From: Occultella kanbiaonis
Lineage (GTDB): Bacteria > Actinomycetota > Actinomycetes > Actinomycetales > Beutenbergiaceae
Direction: 5' to 3'
Assembly (NCBI RefSeq): GCF_009708215.1
Contig: NZ_CP046175.1
Span: forward strand, 1,054,001 to 1,118,000
Length of the DNA: 64,000 nucleotides
Position 1 is the first letter of the stretch. Each line of letters begins with the position of its first letter. Positions 41,898 through 50,538 of this stretch are shown here, piece after piece. The notes below the pieces were generated by a model. The model did no database searches and was not told the DNA's origin. It saw only the letters and a list, made by a program, of their open reading frames with translations. Both the position numbers and the translations under genes were made by a program.

Positions 41898-43241
41898 TCA
41901 GTCGCCGGTGCCGACGGCGGCGTCCTCCAGGGCGGCCCGGTCCGCGTCGGCCCGCGCCACCACGGCCGGTGTGACCCGGGCTATCGCGTAGGCGACGAAG
42001 ATCAGACACACCGCGACCGCGCCGAGGAACACGGCGGGCAGCCCGAACGCCTCCCCGACCGCGCCGCCGAGCAGGGCGCCGACCGGCATCGTGCCGTACA
42101 TGAGGGTGGCCGAGGCCCCGCCGACCCGCCCGAGCATGACGTCCGGGATCAGGCGCTGGCGCATGGCCCGGGTGATCACGTTGCCGACCATGTTCGTGAA
42201 ACCGATCACCACGAACGCGGTGCCGATCGCCCACGCGTTCGGCAGCAGCACTGGCACGGCGAGCAGCGCCGAGTTGACGATCCAGACGATCGCGAGCAGC
42301 CGCGTCTCGGTGATCCGTCCGAGCAGGTGCTCGGCCAGCACCGAGCCGAGCACGGCCCCGATCGCCACGGTGGTGATGAGGATCGCGTACATCTGCTCGC
42401 TGAGGCCGACGGCCGAGGTCGGCCCGACGAGCCACAGCACGAACACGGCGAAGTAGGCGGTGTTCGCAAGGTTCATCGCGGCCCCGGTGATCACCAGCGG
42501 TCGCAGGACCGGGTGAGCGAGCAGGTAGTGCAGGCCCGCCCGGATCCGTGCACCCATCGACTCCGCGGGCGCCGCATCCTTGGGTCCGCGGGCCGCCGGC
42601 TCCGACACGCGGGCACCGCCCACATGATCGCCCGCCCGGTACGAGCCCCGCAGACCGAGGCCGATGCAGGCGATCGCGATGCCACAGAGCAGCCCCGGCA
42701 CGCCGAATGCCCAGGCCGGCCCGGCCGTGAGCAGGAAGCCGCCGAGCGGCGCGCCGACGAACTGGTTCGCGACCTGTTGGACGCCGAGCAGCCGGCCGTT
42801 CCCGGATGCCAGGCGTGAACGCGGTGTCACGGCCGGGATGAGTGTGCCCGCAGCAGTGTCCGCGAACACTTCGGCGGCGCCGAACACGAGCAGCAGGCCG
42901 AGCAGCACCGGCATGGTCAGCGCACCGGCGAGCGCGGCGCCGGTCGCCAGGGCGAGCACCACCATCCGTAGCGCCATCGCCACGAGCATGATCCGCCGCC
43001 GATCGCCGCGATCGATCAGCGCACCCGCGTACAGGCCGAGCAGCAGCCAGGGCAGCCAGGTCGCGGCGGACAGCAGCGAGATCCGTAGCGGTGAGGTGGT
43101 CAGCCCGAGCCCGATCAGTGGCACGGCCACCAGCAGGATCCCGTCGGCCAGGTTGGAGGAGGCCGTTGAGGCGAAGAGGGCGACGAACCGGCGCCCCAGT
43201 GGCTCGAGGGTCTTCGGCGAGGTGCCGAGCGATGCTGTCAC
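41898..43241 (-). CDS. MFS family transporter, second efflux-type gene
   Basis: This 447-residue membrane protein has 12 predicted hydrophobic segments. The loop LIDRGDRRRIMLVAMAL follows helix 2-3 as in drug exporters. GTG 43241 is preceded by GAGGAG; the longer frame upstream is rejected. It is divergent from an ArsR-type regulator with a palindromic, directly repeated operator in the 101-bp spacer. The layout duplicates the pair at 0.9-3.0 kb, although the proteins differ in detail. Confidence 0.9.
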   Translation of the reverse strand: MTASLGTSPKTLEPLGRRFVALFASTASSNLADGILLVAVPLIGLGLTTSPLRISLLSAATWLPWLLLGLYAGALIDRGDRRRIMLVAMALRMVVLALATGAALAGALTMPVLLGLLLVFGAAEVFADTAAGTLIPAVTPRSRLASGNGRLLGVQQVANQFVGAPLGGFLLTAGPAWAFGVPGLLCGIAIACIGLGLRGSYRAGDHVGGARVSEPAARGPKDAAPAESMGARIRAGLHYLLAHPVLRPLVITGAAMNLANTAYFAVFVLWLVGPTSAVGLSEQMYAILITTVAIGAVLGSVLAEHLLGRITETRLLAIVWIVNSALLAVPVLLPNAWAIGTAFVVIGFTNMVGNVITRAMRQRLIPDVMLGRVGGASATLMYGTMPVGALLGGAVGEAFGLPAVFLGAVAVCLIFVAYAIARVTPAVVARADADRAALEDAAVGTGD

Positions 43242-43275
43242 GGTGGTGCTCCTCGTAGACTGAGTAGAGAAAGCG

Positions 43276-43306
43276 ATGCAGAGGAATTTATGCAGAGAAA
43301 TCTCTG
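43276..43306. promoter_or_regulatory. Operator between MFS and ArsR-type genes
   Basis: The near direct repeat ATGCAGAGGAATTT / ATGCAGAGAAATCT is followed through into the dyad CAGAGAAATCTCTG (43293-43306, arms CAGAGA and TCTCTG). Its AT-rich character in this GC-rich spacer supports a regulatory role. Confidence 0.6.
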
Positions 43307-43342
43307 GAACTCTAGCGAGCATGGGCACGGGAGGGCAAGGGC

Positions 43343-43915
43343 ATGGAGGAACTCGCACATGAGCCGCGACTGGACGCCGCGGCGATGAAGGCGTTCGCAC
43401 ACCCGCTCCGGCTCCGGATGTTCTCGGTGCTCTCGAACGGCGGCCCGGCCACTGCCACCCGCCTGGCCGAGCGGCTGGGCGAGAACACCGCCCAGACCAG
43501 CTATCACCTGCGCCAACTCGAGCGGCACGGACTCGTCGAGGAGGACACCAGCCTCGGCAAGGGACGGGAACGCTGGTGGCGCGCCGCCTCGTTCAGCATG
43601 CAGCGCACCAACGAGGGCGCTGGGCCGGTGCAGGCGATCCTGCGTTCGGCGATCGTGGAGGACCAGGCGGCGACCCTGCAGACCTGGCTCTCCGACGACG
43701 CCGCCCCGCAGGAGTGGGTGGTGGCGTCCCTGGAGCAGTCCACGACCGCCGTCCTCACGGCGTCCGAACTTGCCGCCCTGAACCGGGAGGTCCAGGAGGT
43801 GATCGACCGGCACACCTCAGCGGGGTCCGGGCGAGAGGCCGCCCTGCGCGAGGGGTCGGCGGGCCTGCGTCGGATCAGGGTGTACTACGACGGGTTCCCG
43901 CTCCCGGTGGACTGA
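43343..43915 (+). CDS. ArsR-type winged-helix transcriptional regulator
   Basis: This 190-residue protein has a winged HTH at about residues 10-75: MKAFAHPLRLRMFSVL, then ENTAQTSYHLRQLERHGLV as recognition region, then RERWWRAA wing. The C-terminal half is helical. No metal motif is present. It is divergent from the MFS transporter and presumably represses it. It resembles the regulator at 2329 in size order and in the AHPLR opening. Confidence 0.88.
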   Translation: MEELAHEPRLDAAAMKAFAHPLRLRMFSVLSNGGPATATRLAERLGENTAQTSYHLRQLERHGLVEEDTSLGKGRERWWRAASFSMQRTNEGAGPVQAILRSAIVEDQAATLQTWLSDDAAPQEWVVASLEQSTTAVLTASELAALNREVQEVIDRHTSAGSGREAALREGSAGLRRIRVYYDGFPLPVD

Positions 43916-43964
43916 CGGCACGACGCTGCCGGGATCCGTACCGGGGTGGATGCCCGCGGTGTTC

Positions 43965-45155
43965 TCAGGCGGAGGCGAGCCAGGCGCTCGGGTCCTCGAT
44001 CACGGTGGCGAGCGCGGCACGGGCCGCGCCGGTGAGTGCGGGTCGGTCGCCCGCGACCGACGCACGTACCTGCGCCGGTGCCCACGGCGCGGCCAGTACG
44101 CGCACGGAGAGTTCCCGCTCGAGCTCGGGCCGGAGGTGCTCGGTCAGCGGGGCGAAAGTGTTGCCCAGCACCACCTCCGAGACGTCGACGAGGTTGATGA
44201 AGGCCCCGACGGCGGTCCCGAGTGCGCGTGCCGCGGCGTCGACGGCGCCGCGCGCGGCCGGATCGCCCGCCGCGAGGGCGGCAACCAGGTCCGGCGGGCG
44301 CGCGTCGTCGGGCAGGCCGGCGCGGCTGAGCAGGGCCGCGGTTCCTGCGTAGGTCTCCAGGCATCCCGTCGCGCCGCACCGGCACGCCGGGCCGGTCGGA
44401 TCCACGCAGACGTGCCCGAGCTCGCCACTCCAGCCGTGCTCGCCGGCGAAGAACTCGCCGCCGTGCACGATCGCGGCGCCGATGCCCACGCTGCCCGACA
44501 GGTACAGGAACGAGTCGCCCCCGGAGCCCGCGGCCAGTTCGGCGCCGGCCGCGAACCTGGCCTCGTTGCCCAGGTGCAGGCGCCCGCCCGGGATCGGTGC
44601 GCCGAGCAGGTCTGCCGGGGTGACGTCCGTCCAGCCGAGGTTCGGTGCCCGCAGCAGCACGCCGCCGCGCAGCAGGCCCGGCAGGGCCAGGCCCGTTCCG
44701 GCCAGTCTGGTGCCGCCCGCCGTGGCCACCGCCTCGGTTCCCAGGGCCCCCAGTTCGGCGAGCACCTGCGCCGGATCCGACCCGCGCAGGTCCCGCTCGC
44801 GCGTCGCCTCACCGAGCACGGTCCCGGACAGGTCGAGGACCCGGGCGCCCAGGTAGTCGATGTTCACCTCGAGGCCGAGGGCGCCGACCGTGCCGGGGGC
44901 TGGCCGCAGCGGGATGGCCGGTCGCCCGGCGAGGCCGGCCGTCAGTGGCGCGTCCTCGGCGACGAGCCCACCCTCGATGAGTTCGGTGACCAGCCGCGAG
45001 ACCGTCGCCCTGGTCAGGCCGGTCGCCGTGGCCACGTCGGCTCGGGACGGCGGGGTCGGCGCACTCATCACGGTCCGGGCGATCAGGGACAGGTTGTGTT
45101 CACGCAGCGTCTCCTGGCGCACGGCGCCGCCGCCTCGTCCGCCGTTGCCTCGCAT
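43965..45155 (-). CDS. ROK-family transcriptional repressor of the xylose locus
   Basis: These 396 residues have an N-terminal winged HTH (SRADVATATGLTRATVSRLVTELI, about 37-60) and a ROK sugar-kinase-like domain with GLEVNIDY, the zinc cluster CxCGxxGC in CRCGATGCLE, and GHVCVDPTG. Such proteins (XylR/NagC type) bind a sugar and release DNA. It is divergent from xylA with an 80-bp spacer, so xylose repression is the likely task. Confidence 0.92.
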   Translation of the reverse strand: MRGNGGRGGGAVRQETLREHNLSLIARTVMSAPTPPSRADVATATGLTRATVSRLVTELIEGGLVAEDAPLTAGLAGRPAIPLRPAPGTVGALGLEVNIDYLGARVLDLSGTVLGEATRERDLRGSDPAQVLAELGALGTEAVATAGGTRLAGTGLALPGLLRGGVLLRAPNLGWTDVTPADLLGAPIPGGRLHLGNEARFAAGAELAAGSGGDSFLYLSGSVGIGAAIVHGGEFFAGEHGWSGELGHVCVDPTGPACRCGATGCLETYAGTAALLSRAGLPDDARPPDLVAALAAGDPAARGAVDAAARALGTAVGAFINLVDVSEVVLGNTFAPLTEHLRPELERELSVRVLAAPWAPAQVRASVAGDRPALTGAARAALATVIEDPSAWLASA

Positions 45156-45158
45156 GGC

Positions 45159-45186
45159 TTGACCCTAACCGAATCGATGGATAAGT
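45159..45186 (+). promoter_or_regulatory. Promoter of xylA
   Basis: TTGACC (45159-45164) and ATAAGT (45181-45186) are spaced by 16 bp, placing the start of transcription about 40 bases ahead of ATG 45235. The -35 box lies 4 bp from the ROK start codon. Confidence 0.55.
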
Positions 45187-45234
45187 TCAGCAGCACAACA
45201 AATCCGAGTTCCACCCAGACCAAGGAGCCCCGCG

Positions 45235-46416
45235 ATGGTGCGCACGCCCACTGCTGATGACAAGTTCTCGTTCGGCCTCTGGACGGTCGGCTGGACGGCC
45301 CGCGACCAGTTCGGCGAAGCCACCCGCCCCGCCCTCGACCCGCGCGAGTACGCGACGAAGCTGGCCGAGGTCGGCGCCTGGGGCATCACGTTCCACGACG
45401 ACGACGTGGTCCCGTTCGGCAGCGACGACGCCACCCGCGAGCAGATCCTGACCGACTTCAAGAAGACCACCGACGAAGCCGGCCTCGTGATCGAGATGGT
45501 CACCACGAACCTGTTCAGCCACCCGGTGTTCAAGGACGGCGGTTTCACCTCCAACGACCGGTCCGTGCGCCGGTTCGCGCTGCGCAAGGTGCTCCGCAAC
45601 GTTGACCTGGCGGCTTCCCTCGGTGCGTCCACGTTCGTGATGTGGGGCGGGCGCGAGGGTAGCGAGTACGACGGCGTCAAGGACGTCAACGCGGCCCTGA
45701 ACCGGTACCGGGAGAGCGTCGACATCGTGGCTGCGTACATCAAGGAGAAGGGCTACGGCCTCCGGATCGCCCTTGAGCCGAAGCCGAACGAGCCGCGCGG
45801 AGACATCCTGCTGCCCACCGTGGGCCACGCGCTCGGCTTCATCGCCGAGCTCGAGCACGGGGACATCGTTGGCCTGAACCCCGAGACCGGGCACGAGCAG
45901 ATGGCGGGGCTGAACTACACCCACGGCCTCGGCCAGGCGCTGTGGTCCGGCAAGCTCTTCCACATCGACCTGAACGGGCAGCGGTCCATCAAGTACGACC
46001 AGGACCTGGTGTTCGGTCACGGCGACCTGCTCTCCGCGTTCTTCACCGTGGACCTGCTCGAGAACGGCTTCCCGGGCGGCGGACCCACCTACGACGGTCC
46101 CCGCCACTACGACTACAAGCCGTCCCGCACCGAGGGGCTCGAGGGCGTCTGGGACTCCGCCAGGGCGAACATGGAGACCTACCTGCTGCTCGCCGAGAAG
46201 GCGAAGGCCTACCGGGCGGACCCGGCCGTGCAGGAGGCGTTCGTGACCTCCGGTGTGCTCGAGCTGTCCGAGAGCACCCTTGGCGAGGGCGAGAGCGTGG
46301 CGGACCTGCTCGCCGACCGGACCGCGTTCGAGGACTACGACGCCGATGCCGCCGGTGAGCGTGAGTATGCCTTCGTCCGGTTGAACCAGTTGGCGATCCA
46401 GCACCTCATCGGCTAG
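45235..46416 (+). CDS. xylA: Xylose isomerase
   Basis: This is 393 residues, the class I actinobacterial length. The start region [20 protein letters not shown], the catalytic [14 protein letters not shown] and FVMWGGREG are canonical, and metal ligands occur in [11 protein letters not shown] and [11 protein letters not shown]. It converts D-xylose to D-xylulose in the cytosol with divalent metal. SD AAGGAG lies upstream. It is followed 10 bp later by xylB and is controlled by the divergent ROK protein. Confidence 0.98.
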   Translation: MVRTPTADDKFSFGLWTVGWTARDQFGEATRPALDPREYATKLAEVGAWGITFHDDDVVPFGSDDATREQILTDFKKTTDEAGLVIEMVTTNLFSHPVFKDGGFTSNDRSVRRFALRKVLRNVDLAASLGASTFVMWGGREGSEYDGVKDVNAALNRYRESVDIVAAYIKEKGYGLRIALEPKPNEPRGDILLPTVGHALGFIAELEHGDIVGLNPETGHEQMAGLNYTHGLGQALWSGKLFHIDLNGQRSIKYDQDLVFGHGDLLSAFFTVDLLENGFPGGGPTYDGPRHYDYKPSRTEGLEGVWDSARANMETYLLLAEKAKAYRADPAVQEAFVTSGVLELSESTLGEGESVADLLADRTAFEDYDADAAGEREYAFVRLNQLAIQHLIG

Positions 46417-46426
46417 GTGTAGACCC

Positions 46427-47872
46427 ATGACGTCGACGTCGCAGCAGCTCGTGGCCGGGGTGGACTCCTCCACCCAGTCGTGCAAGGTGGTCATCCGGGA
46501 CGCGCGGACCGGAGCGCTGGTGCGCTTCGGTTCCGCGCCGCACCCGGACGGCACCGAGGTGGATCCTGAGGCCTGGTGGGACGCCCTCCAGGTTGCGATC
46601 GGCGCCGCGGGCGGCCTCGACGACGTCGAGGCGGTCTCGGTCGGCGGCCAGCAGCACGGCATGGTCGCACTCGACGCCGATGGCGCCGTGGTCCGTCCTG
46701 CGCTGCTGTGGAACGACACCCGCAGCGCGCAGGCAGCCCTTGACCTGATCGCCGAACTGAGCGACGGCACGCCGGGCTCGGGGGAGCGGGCGTGGGCCGA
46801 GGCGACCGGCAGCGTGCCGGTCGCCTCGTACACGATCACGAAGCTGCGCTGGCTCGCCGAGCACGAGCCGGAGAACGCTGCCCGGGTCGAGGCCGTCGCG
46901 CTGCCGCACGACTGGCTGACGTGGCGCCTGGCCGGGGACGGGCCGGGCACCGACGGCCTGAGCCGCCTCACCACGGACCGCTCGGACGCCTCCGGGACCG
47001 GCTACTTCGATGCCGCCCGGAACGCGTACCGCTTCGATCTGCTCGAGCGTGCGTTCGGGCGCCGGATCGGCGTACCCGCCGTGATCGGCCCCAGCGAGCA
47101 GGCGCGCAGCCGCGACGGCCTGGTGCTCGGCGCGGGCGCCGGGGACAACGCCGGCGCCGCGCTCGGCCTCGGGCTGGGCCGGGGTGACGTCGCGATCTCG
47201 ATCGGCACCTCCGGCGTCGTCAGCGCCGTGTCGCAGACCCCGACGGCGGACGCGTCCGGTCTTGTCTCCGGGTTCGCCGATGCGACGGGCCTGTTCCTGC
47301 CGCTCACGGCCACCCTCAACGGCAGTCGGGTACTGGATGCGATGGGTGCCCTGCTCGGGCGGCCTCACCGTGAGTTCGCCGAACTCGCGCTGAGCGCACC
47401 GGCCGGGTCGGACGGCCTGGTCCTGGTGCCCTATTTCGAGGGCGAGCGCACCCCGAACAAGCCGGACGCCACCGGCGCGATACACGGCGTGCGCCTCGGG
47501 AACACGACGCCCGCGCACCTGGCCCGTGCCGCCGTCGAGGGCCTGCTCTGCGGCCTCGCGGACGGACTGGACGCCCTGCGCGGCCAGGACGCCGAGGTCG
47601 ACCGGATCGTCCTGATCGGTGGCGCCGCCCAGTCCGAGGCGGTCCGGCGGATCGCGCCGAGCGTGCTGGGCCTGGACGTGACCGTGCCGAAGCCGGGTGA
47701 GTACGTGGCCGACGGCGCGGCCCGCCAGGCCGCGTGGGTGCTGCTCGACGAGGACGAGGCGCCGCGCTGGCCGCTCGCGGGGGAGCAGACCTACAGCGCC
47801 GATGGAGCGACGCCCGGGCTGCGGGAGCGCTACGCCCTCGCTCGCGAGCTGACCCTGACCGCGGAGCGCTGA
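46427..47872 (+). CDS. xylB: Xylulokinase
   Basis: This 481-residue FGGY kinase has the ATP/substrate strand [25 protein letters not shown] (about residues 67-77) and the C-terminal [14 protein letters not shown]. It phosphorylates D-xylulose to xylulose-5-phosphate, feeding the pentose phosphate pathway. It is co-transcribed with xylA and followed one base after its stop codon by a cupin gene. Confidence 0.96.
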   Translation: MTSTSQQLVAGVDSSTQSCKVVIRDARTGALVRFGSAPHPDGTEVDPEAWWDALQVAIGAAGGLDDVEAVSVGGQQHGMVALDADGAVVRPALLWNDTRSAQAALDLIAELSDGTPGSGERAWAEATGSVPVASYTITKLRWLAEHEPENAARVEAVALPHDWLTWRLAGDGPGTDGLSRLTTDRSDASGTGYFDAARNAYRFDLLERAFGRRIGVPAVIGPSEQARSRDGLVLGAGAGDNAGAALGLGLGRGDVAISIGTSGVVSAVSQTPTADASGLVSGFADATGLFLPLTATLNGSRVLDAMGALLGRPHREFAELALSAPAGSDGLVLVPYFEGERTPNKPDATGAIHGVRLGNTTPAHLARAAVEGLLCGLADGLDALRGQDAEVDRIVLIGGAAQSEAVRRIAPSVLGLDVTVPKPGEYVADGAARQAAWVLLDEDEAPRWPLAGEQTYSADGATPGLRERYALARELTLTAER

Positions 47873-47873
47873 C

Positions 47874-48230
47874 ATGCGCAGGTTCGAGTTGCCACGGCGC
47901 ACCATCGAGGCCTTCGGGAGTGCCGGCGTAGAGATGGACTTCCTGCCCCGGGTTGCCGGCGCAGCCGAGACGAGCGTGCACCTGGCCACGGTCGAGGCGG
48001 GTGGCACGATCGGTGTGCATCGCGCCACGAAGTCGCAGGTGTTCGCCGTGATCGCCGGCGCCGGCGAGGTGGCGGACACCGACGGTGTGCGGGTCCCGTT
48101 GTCCGCCGGCCAGCTCGTCATCTGGGAGGCCGGCGAGATGCATCAGTCCTGGGCGACCACGGCGATGTCGGTGGTGATCGTGGAGTCGGACGGGCGGTTC
48201 GAGACGACCGAACACCACCGGGAGCTGTAG
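47874..48230 (+). CDS. Cupin-domain protein
   Basis: This 118-residue single cupin barrel has motif 1 GGTIGVHRATKSQVFAVIAG and motif 2 LVIWEAGEMHQS. Two His and one Glu-like position are available for a metal. It starts one base after the xylB stop, so it belongs to the xylose operon. It may be a small sugar-binding or isomerising protein or a sensor. The function is unproven. Confidence 0.85.
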   Translation: MRRFELPRRTIEAFGSAGVEMDFLPRVAGAAETSVHLATVEAGGTIGVHRATKSQVFAVIAGAGEVADTDGVRVPLSAGQLVIWEAGEMHQSWATTAMSVVIVESDGRFETTEHHREL

Positions 48231-48282
48231 CGGTCGACGCGGTGTCGAGCACGCGGACGATCCGATCCCGGCCGATACTGGG

Positions 48283-49032
48283 ATGGTGAGGACAGCGGGC
48301 AGACCCTGGTGGCGATCGCGCGACGTCGGGGTCGACGCCGTACCGGAGCCGATCCGCCCTCGGCACGTCGGCATCGTCATGGACGGGAACCGGCGCTGGG
48401 CCAAGGCGATCGGCCAGGCCCCGAGCGTCGGCCACCGGGCCGGCGCCGACCATCTCGGTGAGGTCCTGGACTGGCTCAGGACGCGTGGCGTCGACCACGT
48501 CAGCGTGTTCGTCCTCTCGGCCGACAACATCCGGAAGCGTTCGACCGCAGAGGTCGGCTACCTCTTCGAACTCATCGAGTCCGTGCTTCCGGCCACCATC
48601 GAGCGGACGCGGCACTGGCAGGTCCACCTCTCCGGCGACCTCGCCCTGTTGTCGCCAGGGGCGCGCCGAGCACTGCGCCGCGCCGTCGAGAGCAGCCGCG
48701 GACGGGCGGGCCATCTCACGCTCGCCATCGGCTACGACCCGCACGCGGACATCGTCGCCGGCGTCCGTGCCGCACTCGCGGACGGTGCCGCGGAGCTGGA
48801 CGGCGCCGGCCTGGTCGAGGCGATCGGGGAGCGGATGCCGGGCGGGCCGGTGCGGGACATCGATCTGGTCATCCGCACCAGCGGTGAACGCCGGATCTCG
48901 GGCTTCTTCCCGTGGCAGGCCGCCCGTGCCGAGATCGTCTTCTCGCCCAAGATGTGGCCCGCCTTCACCGAGGCCGACCTCGATGTCGCGCTCGCGGAGT
49001 ACGGCCGCCGGCGCGTGGCAGCCGACACCTGA
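48283..49032 (+). CDS. Cis-prenyltransferase (undecaprenyl/decaprenyl diphosphate synthase family)
   Basis: These 249 residues contain VGIVMDGNRRWAK with Asp 34 (allylic diphosphate/Mg), VSVFVLSADN, and LVIRTSGERRISGFFPWQAA. The last motif differs slightly from the usual SNFLLWQ. The product elongates a prenyl diphosphate for cell-wall carriers. Actinobacteria often have two such enzymes, so this may be the shorter-chain or specialised one. It is monocistronic, convergent with tyrS. Confidence 0.9.
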   Translation: MVRTAGRPWWRSRDVGVDAVPEPIRPRHVGIVMDGNRRWAKAIGQAPSVGHRAGADHLGEVLDWLRTRGVDHVSVFVLSADNIRKRSTAEVGYLFELIESVLPATIERTRHWQVHLSGDLALLSPGARRALRRAVESSRGRAGHLTLAIGYDPHADIVAGVRAALADGAAELDGAGLVEAIGERMPGGPVRDIDLVIRTSGERRISGFFPWQAARAEIVFSPKMWPAFTEADLDVALAEYGRRRVAADT

Positions 49033-49069
49033 CCGCGACGGTCGATCCGGCGCGGCGCCCGATCTCGCC

Positions 49070-50272
49070 TCATGGGCCGACCACCACCTCGAACCAGTTC
49101 CGGCGGCCGACCTTCAGGATGGCGCCGGGCGAGATCGCCGGGCGCGCATCGCCGTCCCGCAGCGGCGCCGAGTCGAGGGACACGGCGCCGTCGGCGATCA
49201 GACGTCGGGCGGCGTTGCGAGACAGTTCCGGTCGGGCGGCCAGGACGATCTCGAGCACCGCACTGGTGGGCGGCACGGTGAGGTGGGGGACGCCGTCGGG
49301 CAGTCCGTGGCCCGAGAACACGCGCGTGAACTCCGCCCGCGCCCGGCCGCCCGCGACCGAGCCGTGGTAGCGAGCCACGATCGCCTCGGCGAGGTCGAGC
49401 TTCGCATCGCGGCTGCTCGCCCCGCCCTGCCGCGCTCGGCTCTCGAGATCCTTCACGACGGCGTCGGGCAGGTCCGTGTAGACGCGCGCCCAGGCGCCGA
49501 TCAGGTCGTCCTGGAGCGTCATCAGCCGTCCGAACTTCTCGGACGGGGAGTGCGCCAGGGCGACGTAGTTGTTCAGTGACTTCGACTGCTTCGCGCCACC
49601 GTCCAGCCCGGGGGTGATGGTGCTGGTGATGACGGTCTGCGGGCGCTGGCCGTGCTTGGTCTGCAGGTCACGGCCGACGGTCTCGTTGAACAGCTGGTCC
49701 GAGCCGACGATCGTCAGGTCGGAACCGAGCGCGACACTGTCGTAGCCCTGCAGCACCGGGTAGATCAGCTCGTGGACGCCGATCTCCTGACCCTCGCGGA
49801 TGCGTGCCTTGAACATGTCGCGGGCGATGAGCTGTGCGTGGGTGACGAGGCCGAGCTCGCCCACCAGGTCGGCGATGGACATCGAGCCGAACCACTCGGA
49901 GTTGCGGCGGATCTCGAGCACCTCCGGGTCGTCGCGGAGCACCATGGTGACCTGCCTCAGGAACGCCTGGGCGTTGGTCTCGATCTCGTCCGGGGTGAGG
50001 ACCGGCCGGGTCTGGTTGCGGCCCGTCGGGTCGCCGATCCGGGTGGTGGTGTCGCCGAGCAGGAACACGACGACGTGGCCGAGGTCCTGCAGGTACCGCA
50101 TCATCCAGAGGTTCACCGCGTGGCCCAGATGCAGGTCGGGTGCCGTGCAGTCGACGCCGAACTTGATCCGCATCGGCCGCCCCGATGCGAGTCGATCGAT
50201 CAGATCGGTACGGCCGAAGATCTGGTCGGTCGTCCGTCCCAGATGCGTGAGCACGGCTTGGCTGTCGTTCAT
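49070..50272 (-). CDS. tyrS: Tyrosyl-tRNA synthetase (TyrRS type 2-like)
   Basis: This is a 400-residue class I synthetase. HLGH (48-51) stands for the HIGH motif, YPVLQGYD (171-178) is the tyrosine-binding Y-x3-Q-x2-D, and KQSKS (228-232) replaces KMSKS. An S4-type RNA-binding domain occupies the C-terminus. The DCTAPDLHLGH sequence and HLGH variant resemble the TyrS2/TyrZ branch, so it could be a second or alternative synthetase. GAGGAGG precedes ATG 50272. Its mRNA leader is unusually structured. Confidence 0.93.
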   Translation of the reverse strand: MNDSQAVLTHLGRTTDQIFGRTDLIDRLASGRPMRIKFGVDCTAPDLHLGHAVNLWMMRYLQDLGHVVVFLLGDTTTRIGDPTGRNQTRPVLTPDEIETNAQAFLRQVTMVLRDDPEVLEIRRNSEWFGSMSIADLVGELGLVTHAQLIARDMFKARIREGQEIGVHELIYPVLQGYDSVALGSDLTIVGSDQLFNETVGRDLQTKHGQRPQTVITSTITPGLDGGAKQSKSLNNYVALAHSPSEKFGRLMTLQDDLIGAWARVYTDLPDAVVKDLESRARQGGASSRDAKLDLAEAIVARYHGSVAGGRARAEFTRVFSGHGLPDGVPHLTVPPTSAVLEIVLAARPELSRNAARRLIADGAVSLDSAPLRDGDARPAISPGAILKVGRRNWFEVVVGP

Positions 50273-50431
50273 GTGGTTCCTCCTCGATGGTGCGCTCGAG
50301 CGAGGACCGATGCAGCCACTCGCTCAGAGACGACGAAAGGTGAGGACCATGTGGTCCTCACCTGTGACTCTGGGGTGGCTGGCCGACTACGTCAGGGGCG
50401 CGCGGGCGAACGGCTCACACCAGAGCCGTTC
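50273..50431 (-). promoter_or_regulatory. Structured leader of tyrS with attenuator-like hairpins
   Basis: Reading the minus strand, three stems precede tyrS: GAACGGCTC/GAGCCGTTC (50431-50408), GTGAGGACC/GGTCCTCAC (50361-50340, followed by CTTTC), and GAGCGAG/CTCGCTC (50326-50299). Then CCTCG can pair with CGAGG of the SD region (50290-50281). This is the arrangement of a conditional terminator or SD sequestration. A T-box was considered, but the TGGNACC motif is absent. Confidence 0.5.
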
Positions 50432-50538
50432 GGATACACGCGACGCGTCAGCACGTTCGGCAGCCTATCGGATCACCGGGGTCGAGACGGTGACGGTCGG
50501 CGAGGCGCCGCTCCCGGATCGCGCACTACCGTGTGCAG

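Noticed and set aside
50273-50431. T-box riboswitch ahead of tyrS
   Set aside because: No TGGNACC antiterminator motif and no convincing specifier loop with a tyrosine codon; kept only as a structured leader.
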